From contig NZ_FOXX01000003.1 in assembly GCF_900115845.1 (NCBI RefSeq), positions 25,563 to 89,562 on the forward strand: a stretch of DNA of 64,000 nucleotides. Direction: 5' to 3'. The DNA comes from Priestia endophytica DSM 13796. Lineage in GTDB: Bacteria > Bacillota > Bacilli > Bacillales > Bacillaceae_H. Every line of letters begins with the position of its first letter. The first letter of the stretch is position 1. The position numbers were made by a program, and so were the translations under genes. Shown piece by piece: positions 35,069 to 43,450 of the stretch. The notes beneath the pieces are model-generated. The model saw nothing but the letters and a program-made list of their open reading frames with translations, had not been told where the DNA came from and searched no databases.

Positions 35069-37930
35069 CTATTCATTCTCATTACAGTAAAAACGCATAT
35101 CGCAGTTTCTACAATGTCTTGTTGGGCGATTTTTTATTGTGAAATCTTTATCTTCTATTCTCTTAACAATTCTGTCAAAAGTTGAGATGGTTTGATTAAT
35201 CGCACTTGTGTCTTTTGAAAAAGTAACATAAGGATTACTATGTTCTTCCCCGGTATAATATATATGCATCTTGCTTACTTGATAGCCGGTTCTTTCCTCA
35301 ATCAAGTAAGCATACACTTCTAATTGTCTTTTATAATGATACATCATATCTGCTTCTTTAACCAAATCAGGTTTCTTTTCCGATTTAAAATCAATGATTT
35401 CAACTGTATTGTCTTTTCCTTGAATTAAATCTATTGTTCCTTTTAGTATATAATTTTCTTTAACTAAAGAGATATCAACTTCTGCTTCTCTTATATGCGT
35501 CCAATTGTTATTCTGTTTTTTTACGTATTGCAATACTTGTTTTAAAGCAGCTCTCTGCGTCTGAGGAGCAAGGAATATTCTTTCCTTTTTTATTAAATTG
35601 TTATAATTAGCACTAAACCACTCTTCAATATTTCCTTTTATAATCTTGTCTTCTTCTCCTCGAAGGGCCGATTTATGAATATCTTCTATTGTTTGGTGCA
35701 CAAGTGTACCAAACAAAGTAGCACCTTGACGAACAGGTGAGAAGTTTAGTTCTTTATAGAAATTGTATTGTAAAGCACAGGTTTCAAACACATTGATGTG
35801 TGAGGTAAAGGAATATTCTCTTTTAATACTTCCTTTCCTAACTTTTTCGATATCTAGATTATAAATATTATTGACCTGTCTCCAGCTAGTAAGAGTATCA
35901 TATAAATCTACAAAAGGTTTTGTAGGAACATTTCTTGTTCCCTGTCCAATGGACAAATTCTCTTGACAACTCAAAACAAGCAAGTTTTGTGCTCGAGAAA
36001 ATGCAGTATAATATAGACGCCAAAAATCATAATACTTTGTATATTCTAGAGGTTCAAAAGGTTCCTTGTGATAGTATTTATCTTGAAGAACTTCATCCAA
36101 CTCACTGTATTGTTTTGTAGGTGTTTTATCCAGGGAGCCAACAACTACAATTGGAAATTCTAATCCTTTCGACTGATGAATTGTTAAAAAGGATACACAG
36201 CCACTTGGAGCATATTCATCTTTATCTTCATATTCATTAATTCCCCCATTAATTAAAAATCTAAGGAAGTGGTTAAAAAAAGTAGTGATTTGATAATTAA
36301 TTGTTTCTGGAGTAAAAACAGTTAATCGATGAAGGTATTCAAACTTTGTTAGGATTTTCGAAAATAGTGATAAATTTCTAGCTGAGCGACTATCTCGAAC
36401 ATTATATGAGCCTTGTTCTAAATAGTTTTTAAATAAATTGAACTGCAGTAATTGATAGAAAAGACCTGCAAAGGAGTAATCAGTATTTTTTGTGAGTCCC
36501 ATATGTTCTCTTGCATGTAATCGACACCATTCTAGTAGTGTTTGATTCTCCGATTTCCTTAATTCAGTACCAAATTCTCTTAAGCATTGATCATATAATT
36601 CCCATTCCGGTAAATACGCATCTTCTTTCCATTTCCTTATATGGGGGAATTGGGGAAATAAAAACATAAATGCCCCAATTAATAAGCGAATTTCGTGTCT
36701 TTCAAAAAACATATTAGACCTAGGGGAGTAAACCGGAATATTCCTCTCTTCTAAATAATTAGCTAAGGCAATCACCTTATTATTTTTTACAGATTGAAAT
36801 AAAAAGGCCACTTGGTTCCAATCTGTTAATTTCCCCTCTTCTCTTAGGGCAATTAGAAATTCATATACTTCTTCTTCCCAGTTATTTAGACCATCAGAAC
36901 CGGAAACCTTTATTACAGATTTACCTTTAGGATGCTCCCTTTGGCTAGCCTCTATTTGCTTATTATATCTAAAATATTTACCCTTGTATGACCAATTATG
37001 TTGATTCATCCATCCATTATAAAATTCAATAATTGAAGGGTGAGAACGATAATTTAGAGATAGTTCAACTCTCTCACATGTTTTGTCCTTGAACTTCTTT
37101 GGGAACTCTAAGATATTTCGGATTGTAGCACCACGAAAACGATATAACCCCTGATCGTCATCTCCAACTACACAAATATTTTGTAGCTTCCCCCCCAACA
37201 TAAATATTATTTTTTCTTGTATAGTATTTGTATCTTGATACTCGTCAATCATTAAATAATGTAATTTTTCGTTAAGCTGATCATTAATTTGTGGATGGTT
37301 TTTTAACAAGTAATATGCTTCTAATTGAATTGTAGAGAAATCAAGAGCATTTTCATCTTTAAGATGTTGTTGATAAAGCTCGTAGCAATATCCTATAGCT
37401 TTAACTTTCGGATTAGAGGAGTTTTTCAACTGTTTAATATCTAATATTTCCTCACTTACTTTATTAATCCATTTCAAAAGTAGTTCAGCAGCTTTCCACC
37501 TAGAAGTATTATGACCAATTAAATCAACTACATCTGGTAATTGTTTATAGTCATATATCCTTTGATAGAGGAAATATTGTTGGTCAAATTGATCCATCAC
37601 TATAAAGTTTTTTTTAAGACGTGTAAATTCTCTGTTCTCCTCTAGTATCCTTAAACAAATAGAATGAATAGTACCTAGGTACATTTCATTCACATTAAAG
37701 GGTATACCTTCCTCTTGAAGGCGATTAGATACCCTTGTTATCAATTCCTGAGCTGCCTTTTCTGTAAAAGTAGCAACCAATATATTTTCAGCAGAAATAT
37801 TTTTATTAGTAATTAGGTTATGTATCCGTTCTACAAGTGTAAATGTCTTACCAGAACCAGGGCCAGCAATTATTAGTAAAGGTCCTTCTGTTGTTTCTAC
37901 TGCTTTACGCTGCTTTAGATTCAACCCCAT
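35069..37930 (-). CDS. UvrD-like helicase fused to an Fe-S RecB-type nuclease
   Basis: 953 aa, first gene of the operon. SF1A helicase: AGPGSGKT (22-29), DEYQ (229-232), GDDDQGLYRFRGA (256-268), then the 2B domain, and motif V-like FLTIHQSKGLEFPIVVVGS. The C-terminal 240 residues are a RecB/Cas4-type nuclease: HQTIEDIHK, D834 in GTID, D847 and K849 in IIDFKS, with four cysteines (C718, C940, C943, C949) in the spacing of an AddB-like 4Fe-4S staple. It resembles AddAB/AdnAB subunits fused in one chain. Ribosome site AAAGGTAGG. Probably the processing motor-nuclease of the cluster. Confidence 0.85.
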   Translation of the reverse strand: MGLNLKQRKAVETTEGPLLIIAGPGSGKTFTLVERIHNLITNKNISAENILVATFTEKAAQELITRVSNRLQEEGIPFNVNEMYLGTIHSICLRILEENREFTRLKKNFIVMDQFDQQYFLYQRIYDYKQLPDVVDLIGHNTSRWKAAELLLKWINKVSEEILDIKQLKNSSNPKVKAIGYCYELYQQHLKDENALDFSTIQLEAYYLLKNHPQINDQLNEKLHYLMIDEYQDTNTIQEKIIFMLGGKLQNICVVGDDDQGLYRFRGATIRNILEFPKKFKDKTCERVELSLNYRSHPSIIEFYNGWMNQHNWSYKGKYFRYNKQIEASQREHPKGKSVIKVSGSDGLNNWEEEVYEFLIALREEGKLTDWNQVAFLFQSVKNNKVIALANYLEERNIPVYSPRSNMFFERHEIRLLIGAFMFLFPQFPHIRKWKEDAYLPEWELYDQCLREFGTELRKSENQTLLEWCRLHAREHMGLTKNTDYSFAGLFYQLLQFNLFKNYLEQGSYNVRDSRSARNLSLFSKILTKFEYLHRLTVFTPETINYQITTFFNHFLRFLINGGINEYEDKDEYAPSGCVSFLTIHQSKGLEFPIVVVGSLDKTPTKQYSELDEVLQDKYYHKEPFEPLEYTKYYDFWRLYYTAFSRAQNLLVLSCQENLSIGQGTRNVPTKPFVDLYDTLTSWRQVNNIYNLDIEKVRKGSIKREYSFTSHINVFETCALQYNFYKELNFSPVRQGATLFGTLVHQTIEDIHKSALRGEEDKIIKGNIEEWFSANYNNLIKKERIFLAPQTQRAALKQVLQYVKKQNNNWTHIREAEVDISLVKENYILKGTIDLIQGKDNTVEIIDFKSEKKPDLVKEADMMYHYKRQLEVYAYLIEERTGYQVSKMHIYYTGEEHSNPYVTFSKDTSAINQTISTFDRIVKRIEDKDFTIKNRPTRHCRNCDMRFYCNENE

Positions 37931-38709
37931 TTAACTATACCTACCTTTTTTAAGAAAGTATTAAATGATTTAATTAAGAGAAACTAGATGAACTGTTATG
38001 CATTTCTAACTTAGTAAACCCCTTGTTTATTATATAAGAAATTAAAAAGGTTCTATATAACTATACCAAACATCAAGGTTTGTTACTATTGATCTACTAA
38101 TTTCAAAGAATAGGTTTATACGTATTTAACCAAAGGGACTGAATTAAGCCCGGAAATAATAATAGATATAGTGAAACGGTAATAATATTAGAGCTCCTAT
38201 AGTACTTAAGCAGTTAGTTGTATTGTGAATCTAAATTTTACCCTGCACCAGTATTAAAAATTCTAAAGAAAGTTTCAATTTTCATTAAAGTCTCGTTCAG
38301 TATCTGCTCCTATTTTGAGTTATAGCACCTGGAGGATAAAGAAGATTAAATCAATTTACTATTTTCCCCATAATAACTTTTTTACGCAAAATAAATTCTT
38401 TTTTCTTGGGCATCTCTTCAAATATAACTATAGTTTTTAATAGCTCTATTTCATCATATTTCACTTATCTAATTAGAAGAAAGCTAACTAGATTAATAAT
38501 CAACTTCCACTAATCATCAACCTTATATTTTCCGAATTCTTTATAGGTTACTGCTCTCGTTAATTTTAATCCTCTCCTAACTTTAACACCTGAAACTTCC
38601 CCAGCATTTTGCCCTCTTAATTATCTACTTTTACCTTTTTAAATAGTATAATAAGGTTATTAAAAGGGCTGGGATTACTTATAGCAAATTAAGGGGGAAA
38701 GAGGCTTTT
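37931..38709. other. 780-bp gap between the operon and the Mrr gene
   Basis: AT-rich and mostly without credible frames. One minus-strand open stretch of 34 codons (about 38510-38615) reads GQNAGEVSGVKVRRGLKLTR and ends KEFGKYKVDD before a stop; it has no start and may be a gene tail. The leftward operon promoter should lie near 37950-38100, but I could not identify it with confidence. Confidence 0.4.
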
Positions 38710-39693
38710 ATGACAAAATGGTGGCTAGTACGTGCTGGAGATAATAATGAACTAATTCCAGAATGGAAAAAGAAAAACATAGTATCCATAGGATGGCCTA
38801 AACTGGGGAATCCAAGTAATTTTACATCAAGAGAAGCATTCTTAGAAAATGCACATAACGTTTATGAAGAAGAAAAACCTGGACGACGTGTAATGTGGGC
38901 AAGCCAGGTTTGGCGTTTTAGCTCAGAAATTGCCGTAGGGGATAGGATTATTACATATATTAAGGATAAAAGGGAATACATGGTTGGAAGGATAACAGGT
39001 AATTATGAATTTAATCCAGCTTTGATAAGTGACTACTATCCCAATGTAATTCATGTTGAATGGGAAGAGCAACAAATTTCAAGAGATGACTTATCAGAGA
39101 AGGCAAAAAACTCATTGGGATCTATATCCACGGTTTTTCGTGTAGATGATTGGGGACATGAATTTGAGCTTTTACTGCAAGGCAATACTGTAATACCTCC
39201 CACTTCCTCAGATGAGGGAGAAACAGAGACTATTATTGATGATTTCGTGGAAAAATCGTTAACTATGATTCAAGATAGGGTTGATAACCTAGGGCATTGG
39301 GAAATGCAACTTCTGGTATCTGGCTTACTTCAGGCCATGGGTTATAACGTAGATGAAATGAAAAAGGGACCAGATGGAGGAGTTGATATCCTTGCCTACA
39401 AAGACGCATTTGGTTTTGAACAGCCGATTATCAAGGTCCAGGTTAAACACCGCAAATCAACCTCCTCATCCCCTGAAATTCAGCAATTACTCGGTGCACA
39501 TCCTGTTAATGCAAACGCCCTGTTTGTTTCAACAGGAGGATTTACATCCCCAGCCATTACTGTAGCCAGACAACATAATGTAAAACTCTTAGATTTAGAA
39601 AGCCTGGTTAAGATAATCGTAGGTTGGTACGATAAGATGCCTAACGAAACACGGTCCTTACTCCCTCTTCAAAGAGTATATATACCGGAATAA
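38710..39693 (+). CDS. Mrr-type restriction nuclease with N-terminal EVE-like domain (type IV-like)
   Basis: 327 aa. N-terminal domain (about 1-160) begins WWLVRAGDNNELIPEWKKKN and has GDRIITYIKDKREYMVGRI, the pattern of EVE/PUA-like modified-base readers fused to Mrr. C-terminal Mrr catalytic domain: WEMQLLVSGLLQAMGYNVDE, D226 in GPDGGVDILAY, QVK (244-246), and the later VSTGGFTSPAITVARQHNVK. AAGGGGGAAAGAG precedes the start. It should cut DNA carrying foreign base modifications; a possible backup to the adjacent methylase-containing operon. Confidence 0.85.
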   Translation: MTKWWLVRAGDNNELIPEWKKKNIVSIGWPKLGNPSNFTSREAFLENAHNVYEEEKPGRRVMWASQVWRFSSEIAVGDRIITYIKDKREYMVGRITGNYEFNPALISDYYPNVIHVEWEEQQISRDDLSEKAKNSLGSISTVFRVDDWGHEFELLLQGNTVIPPTSSDEGETETIIDDFVEKSLTMIQDRVDNLGHWEMQLLVSGLLQAMGYNVDEMKKGPDGGVDILAYKDAFGFEQPIIKVQVKHRKSTSSSPEIQQLLGAHPVNANALFVSTGGFTSPAITVARQHNVKLLDLESLVKIIVGWYDKMPNETRSLLPLQRVYIPE

Positions 39694-39757
39694 CCATAAA
39701 AGCTGCTGAAAACCTTAAATATTTAACTTATTAGAAAATAGCGCTCCCTGCGAGCTA

Positions 39758-39796
39758 AGAGCAAATTCCTTAATATAGGAATATTGCTCTTTTTTG
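39758..39796 (+). terminator. Terminator of the Mrr gene
   Basis: AGAGCAAATTCCT and AGGAATATTGCTCT form the stem, followed by TTTTTT. Confidence 0.85.
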
Positions 39797-40299
39797 TATT
39801 AAAAACATCCTTTTATGACACATAGATTTTGATATAAGTTTTGATACAGAAATGGAGATGTATTAGTGGAAAAATGATTTATTTGCATACTATCCCAAAA
39901 ACCATAGTTTTTGAGACGGTTTAGAAACTCTCTATTTCTACTACTTTCCTTTTATTTAACGTAATTTTTTATAATTAATTGATGCAAATTTGGGAGTGAA
40001 AAGAGGTAGTTTTCATAATTTTTAAAAATTTGTCCTTCCTCAACCAACAATTCGTGTCTTATTTTCATCCAAACTCAACATACAATAATTAAAGGACAAA
40101 CTCCCCAAAGAGGAAGGCCTGCCCAAAATTAACTGAAGTTCATTCATCTACTATTTGGAATACCTATATAAGAACAAACTTATTAGGAATCTTTGTACCA
40201 AAACCTTCTAAACCTTTCGAATCTTAGATAGATAATATATGATAATGTTATTAATTTCCTAAATAAAATTTCAATACTTTACAAGGGAGGCTATTTTTT
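39797..40299. other. 500-bp gap
   Basis: No gene recognised. It contains a short hairpin (CAAAAACCATAGTTTTTG, about 39896-39915) and AT-rich sequence preceding the small gene at 40300. Confidence 0.5.
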
Positions 40300-40467
40300 T
40301 TGCGCAGGATATTAAGTATTATATCTATCATTTTATTTTTTGCGTTTCTCTTTGGATATGAACCAGTACAACTCATTTTATACGATGTTTTAACATTAAC
40401 GCAGCCATTTTTTATTCTAGTTGGGTTTATAATATTGGTTATACTTTTGGGGGGATTATTAAAATAA
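40300..40467 (+). CDS. 55-residue two-helix membrane protein with TTG start
   Basis: TTG start 9 nt after AAGGGAGG. Translation starts MRRILSIISIILFFAFLFGY and ends FIILVILLGGLLK: two hydrophobic helices with a short central loop (EPVQLILYDVLTLTQ). Too short for a simple ORF list but has a good ribosome site and a clean stop. No family recognised. Confidence 0.6.
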   Translation: MRRILSIISIILFFAFLFGYEPVQLILYDVLTLTQPFFILVGFIILVILLGGLLK

Positions 40468-40620
40468 ATTAAAAAGAAGAAATCGAGATAAGTTGTAACA
40501 TTGCTTTTTCAATTACCTGAGGACCTAATTAAGAGCATAAAAAGAAAACCACCCATATATAATTTGATTATCAGATGGCTTTCCAATAAATACTAAAGTT
40601 AGTAACCGTTTGATTTTGCG

Positions 40621-41571
40621 TTAGTTTGTATAGGATTCTACTACTGTTCTAGTCGACTGATAAACTTTAAATACACTATCAGAGCTGTCTGAAGTGTATG
40701 GTGTAGGAAACGCGAAAAATTGTAGATTTGCTTCTTTTTTAATTAAGGGTAGACTCACATCATATACATAGGTTATATCCGGTTTAGTATTAATATGCAT
40801 TATAGTGTTATCATTTATTTTTGTTTGTTTCCAATCATTAAATGCGACTACAGCATAATCCATTTCTTTATTTCCTATGCTAGTTCCCATATGTAAATAA
40901 CCTTTTTCACCAGAAAACATGCTACTAACCAATTGTCTTTCTGTTTTATCACCACTAAAAGTGATAGCATTCGTATCACCAGGTGACTTGTAAGTAGAAT
41001 CAGGATCAATATAAACAAGATCAGCTTTCTCTACAGAACCATCAATAATATACCGTTTTGCATACGCTTGCTCATAATAGAATAATCGATTTAAATCCAT
41101 ATCTTTTACTATCGAATCAGGTTCTTTAACGATGAGTACAATTAGTTCTCTCGTATCAGGATTAATTTTTATGGACAATGGTATTGACACTTCCGTAGAT
41201 GGAGGGATACTCTGTTTACAAATATCTGCAGTTACTTTATCTCCACATGTAAATTTACTTTGAATGTAATCTTGCATTAAAATTATTCCATAGGTTTCAT
41301 TAGTGTCAAGCATATGAGCTAAGGCTAACTCAAAGTTTGCGGTTTGATTTTCATCAAGTTTTATTGGCTGGGCATCATATAAAGGTTCACCGTTTGCTTT
41401 GAAGCCTGCCAATCCCAAAGCGTTTTGTTCCATATCCCCCATCTTAAATTTAGATTCCTTACTAGAAGGTTCGTTATTAGAAGTAAATATATAGTCTTTT
41501 AAAAAAAATAAAATTGCCGATATTAGAAAAAGAACTATTAAGCCAAGAATTATTCTCTTACTCTTTTTCAA
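40621..41571 (-). CDS. Hypothetical anchored/exported protein
   Basis: 316 aa from a TTG start after AGAGGG (spacing 8). One hydrophobic helix at residues 6-26 (IILGLIVLFLISAILFFLKD), then a long extracytoplasmic domain of mostly beta character with two cysteines in FTCGDKVTADICKQ, a likely disulfide. The domain contains KINPDTRELIVLIVKEPDSI and an LFYYEQAYAKRYIIDG segment. No family recognised. It is followed (downstream, minus) by a non-coding stretch and is 85 bp from the next secreted protein, with which it may be expressed. Confidence 0.65.
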   Translation of the reverse strand: MKKSKRIILGLIVLFLISAILFFLKDYIFTSNNEPSSKESKFKMGDMEQNALGLAGFKANGEPLYDAQPIKLDENQTANFELALAHMLDTNETYGIILMQDYIQSKFTCGDKVTADICKQSIPPSTEVSIPLSIKINPDTRELIVLIVKEPDSIVKDMDLNRLFYYEQAYAKRYIIDGSVEKADLVYIDPDSTYKSPGDTNAITFSGDKTERQLVSSMFSGEKGYLHMGTSIGNKEMDYAVVAFNDWKQTKINDNTIMHINTKPDITYVYDVSLPLIKKEANLQFFAFPTPYTSDSSDSVFKVYQSTRTVVESYTN

Positions 41572-41656
41572 TACAGATACCCTCTTTTCTCCTTATTTTC
41601 TATAAAATATATTAGGGAGATAGAGTCTAATGACCCTATCTCCCTATTTGTTTTTA

Positions 41657-42160
41657 TTAAAAAGATTTTTTAGTTTGTGGAAACCAATCTACATAACCTG
41701 ATCTAATAAATCCATGATTACCAATAGCAAAAGCAGTAGGACCAATTGCACTACCTGGATATACCGTAGCTGCTGCATAAGTTGAATTTTTTACTGTTTG
41801 AGACTTAGTCCCCCCCAATTGTACCCCATTTCCTTTATATGCTCTTACCTTAGCTGAAATTTCCTTTTGTTTATAAGTTGCATCGGATGTAGCAGTTGCA
41901 TACCATTTTGCAAATAAAGGTTTTTTAGCGATAACTTTTGCATTCCTTTTTCCAGTAGCATAAACTCCCATAGACGCTGATGGGATTTCTTCAACTGTTA
42001 ACTCAACTCCATTTACCTCTACTTGTTCACCATCAATATATTCTACTTTATCAATATTTTTAACACTAGGAGTATATTCATCTGAACTTGATGCAGACAC
42101 ACTTGTAGAAACTCCTGTGATAGCAAGTGCAAAAACAACTGTTCCAATAATCTTTTTCAT
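41657..42160 (-). CDS. Small secreted protein of unknown function
   Basis: 167 aa with a typical signal peptide: KKIIGTVVFALAITGVSTSV then SAS and S/D residues around residue 24. The mature part has YATGKRNAKVIAKKPLFAKW and SAIGPTAFAIGNHGFIRSGY. Strong GGAGG ribosome site. Might be a bacteriocin-like or cell-envelope protein, but I recognise no family; the immediate upstream neighbour on the same strand is unrelated. Confidence 0.7.
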   Translation of the reverse strand: MKKIIGTVVFALAITGVSTSVSASSSDEYTPSVKNIDKVEYIDGEQVEVNGVELTVEEIPSASMGVYATGKRNAKVIAKKPLFAKWYATATSDATYKQKEISAKVRAYKGNGVQLGGTKSQTVKNSTYAAATVYPGSAIGPTAFAIGNHGFIRSGYVDWFPQTKKSF

Positions 42161-42360
42161 AATTCCTCCATATAATAATATATTGGGAAGATCTTCCTAT
42201 TACATTATAATTCTGTTCAAGCATAATTTCAATAAATTTTCCAATTCAATTAAAGATTATGTAAATAATGGTTATTATATGGAGATTCCATCTGATTTAA
42301 AACTAATCTCTAAATCTTGGACATACCAATACTAGTACTCTAAAAAGGAGCATAATTAGT

Positions 42361-42412
42361 ATGGAAAACTATAACTTATTCAAATGGAAACATCATCAGC
42401 CTGACATTACTA
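42361..42412 (+). pseudogene. IS6-family transposase N-terminal fragment
   Basis: ATG at 42361 opens a frame reading MENYNLFKWKHHQPDIT, the N-terminus of IS6/IS240-type transposases (NLFKWKHYQPDI), then unrelated sequence. Only about 17 codons remain; the end overlaps the start of the downstream tandem duplication, so the insertion sequence was lost except for this stub. Confidence 0.55.
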
Positions 42413-42417
42413 GAAAT

Positions 42418-42450
42418 AAAATCCGTTGGAACCCTTCATTCAACGGATTT
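42418..42450 (-). terminator. Terminator of 51-residue gene copy 1
   Basis: AAATCCGTTG and CAACGGATTT form a 10-bp stem with a T-rich minus-strand tail. Confidence 0.75.
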
Positions 42451-42489
42451 TTAAATATGTATGACTGCAAGTTTCTCTCCTCCTCCGTG

Positions 42490-42645
42490 TTAATCTAAAA
42501 TTGCAACTGTTATAATTGATAAAACTATACTTAATAATAAAGACATAAGCCAATCTCTTTTTGCTGTCAGTTTAAAAATTATATTTAAGAAAGAACTAAT
42601 GACAATAAAAATAAGAAAAACAAATAAAAGCTTAATAAATTCCAT
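42490..42645 (-). CDS. 51-residue two-helix membrane peptide, copy 1
   Basis: ATG at 42645 with AAGGAGGAG 8 nt upstream; starts MEFIKLLFVFLIFIVISSFL and ends SLLLSIVLSIITVAILD. Two hydrophobic helices (4-24 and 34-50) joined by KLTAKRDW. Followed by a terminator. Second copy at 42869-43024 is roughly 85% identical, with the whole upstream segment duplicated. A conserved dyad TTTATC-N4-GATAAA (42704-42719) lies about 60 bp upstream. Resembles small toxin-like or phage-type peptides in size, but no known family was recognised. Confidence 0.7.
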   Translation of the reverse strand: MEFIKLLFVFLIFIVISSFLNIIFKLTAKRDWLMSLLLSIVLSIITVAILD

Positions 42646-42780
42646 TCTCTACTCCTCCTTAAACTCTCCCCTTTCCCCCTCTCCAACTTCCTATTAATTC
42701 CATTTTATCGAAAGATAAATCAAAAATCACTATGTATATGCTACACAAACTTAGTTAACATAATGAGATTTATCGGAAGA

Positions 42781-42813
42781 AAAGCCGTTGAAAACCTTAG
42801 TTTCAACGGCTTT
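42781..42813 (-). terminator. Terminator of 51-residue gene copy 2
   Basis: AAAGCCGTTGAAA and TTTCAACGGCTTT form a perfect 13-bp stem; T-rich minus-strand tail. Confidence 0.85.
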
Positions 42814-42868
42814 TTGAATATGTATGACTGACTGCAAGTTAAAATTTTAGTTTCTTTCTTCCTCCGTG

Positions 42869-43024
42869 TTAACCTAAAATTACAATTGTTATAATTGATA
42901 AAACTATGCTGAATAATAAAGACATAAGCCAATCTCTTTTTGTTGTCAGTTTAAACATTATATTTAAGAATGAACTAATAACAATAAAAATAAGAAAAAC
43001 AAATAAATACATAATAAATTCCAT
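42869..43024 (-). CDS. 51-residue two-helix membrane peptide, copy 2
   Basis: Starts MEFIMYLFVFLIFIVISSFL and ends SLLFSIVLSIITIVILG; ribosome site AAGGGGGAG. The copies differ at about seven residues, all conservative, while the frame and length are kept, so both are probably functional. The upstream dyad TTTATC-N4-GATAAA is repeated at 43084-43099. The tandem unit is about 370 bp. Confidence 0.7.
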   Translation of the reverse strand: MEFIMYLFVFLIFIVISSFLNIMFKLTTKRDWLMSLLFSIVLSIITIVILG

Positions 43025-43278
43025 TTTCTACTCCCCCTTAAATCAACCCCATTTCTATTCCTTCAAATTCCTATTAATTCCATTTTATCAAAAGATAAAC
43101 CATAAAGCACTATGTATAAACTATACAATCTTAGTTTACATAATACATCTTAGGGGGAGTTGTCCTTCTCCCAATCCATTGGGGGATAAGGACTCTCCAC
43201 TCTCCTCTTTTTTCTCGATATACATGATTTTATACATCGTTGAGTTACCAAGCTTTCTACCTTCATTCCATACAAAAA

Positions 43279-43310
43279 GAGTGCATAAAAACTGGGGAGT
43301 TTATGCACTC
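43279..43310 (-). terminator. Terminator of the YwaF-like gene
   Basis: AGTTTATGCACTC pairs with GAGTGCATAAAAACT; on the minus strand it is followed by TTTTTG. A further hairpin, GTCCTTCTCCCAAT with ATTGGGGGATAAGGAC, lies at 43158-43191. Confidence 0.75.
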
Positions 43311-43450
43311 AATAAATTCAGAGATTACTTGCAATTGTTCTAAAGTTTTTGCACCAGAACCCTTTTTTCCTTCCCTTCAGGATCATTACATCTTCCCTTT
43401 GATATTTATAATTGATCAGCAAATTATGTATGGAATCACTTCTATCCGAT

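Noticed and set aside
40621..42160. Bacteriocin operon with immunity protein
   Set aside because: The secreted 167-aa protein and the 316-aa anchored protein suggest it, but no leader-processing or transporter gene is adjacent and neither has a family I recognise.
42490..43024. Calling the 51-residue pair a type I toxin-antitoxin system
   Set aside because: Only size and hydrophobicity fit; no antisense promoter or antitoxin RNA could be identified, so it is kept as a hypothesis in the findings.
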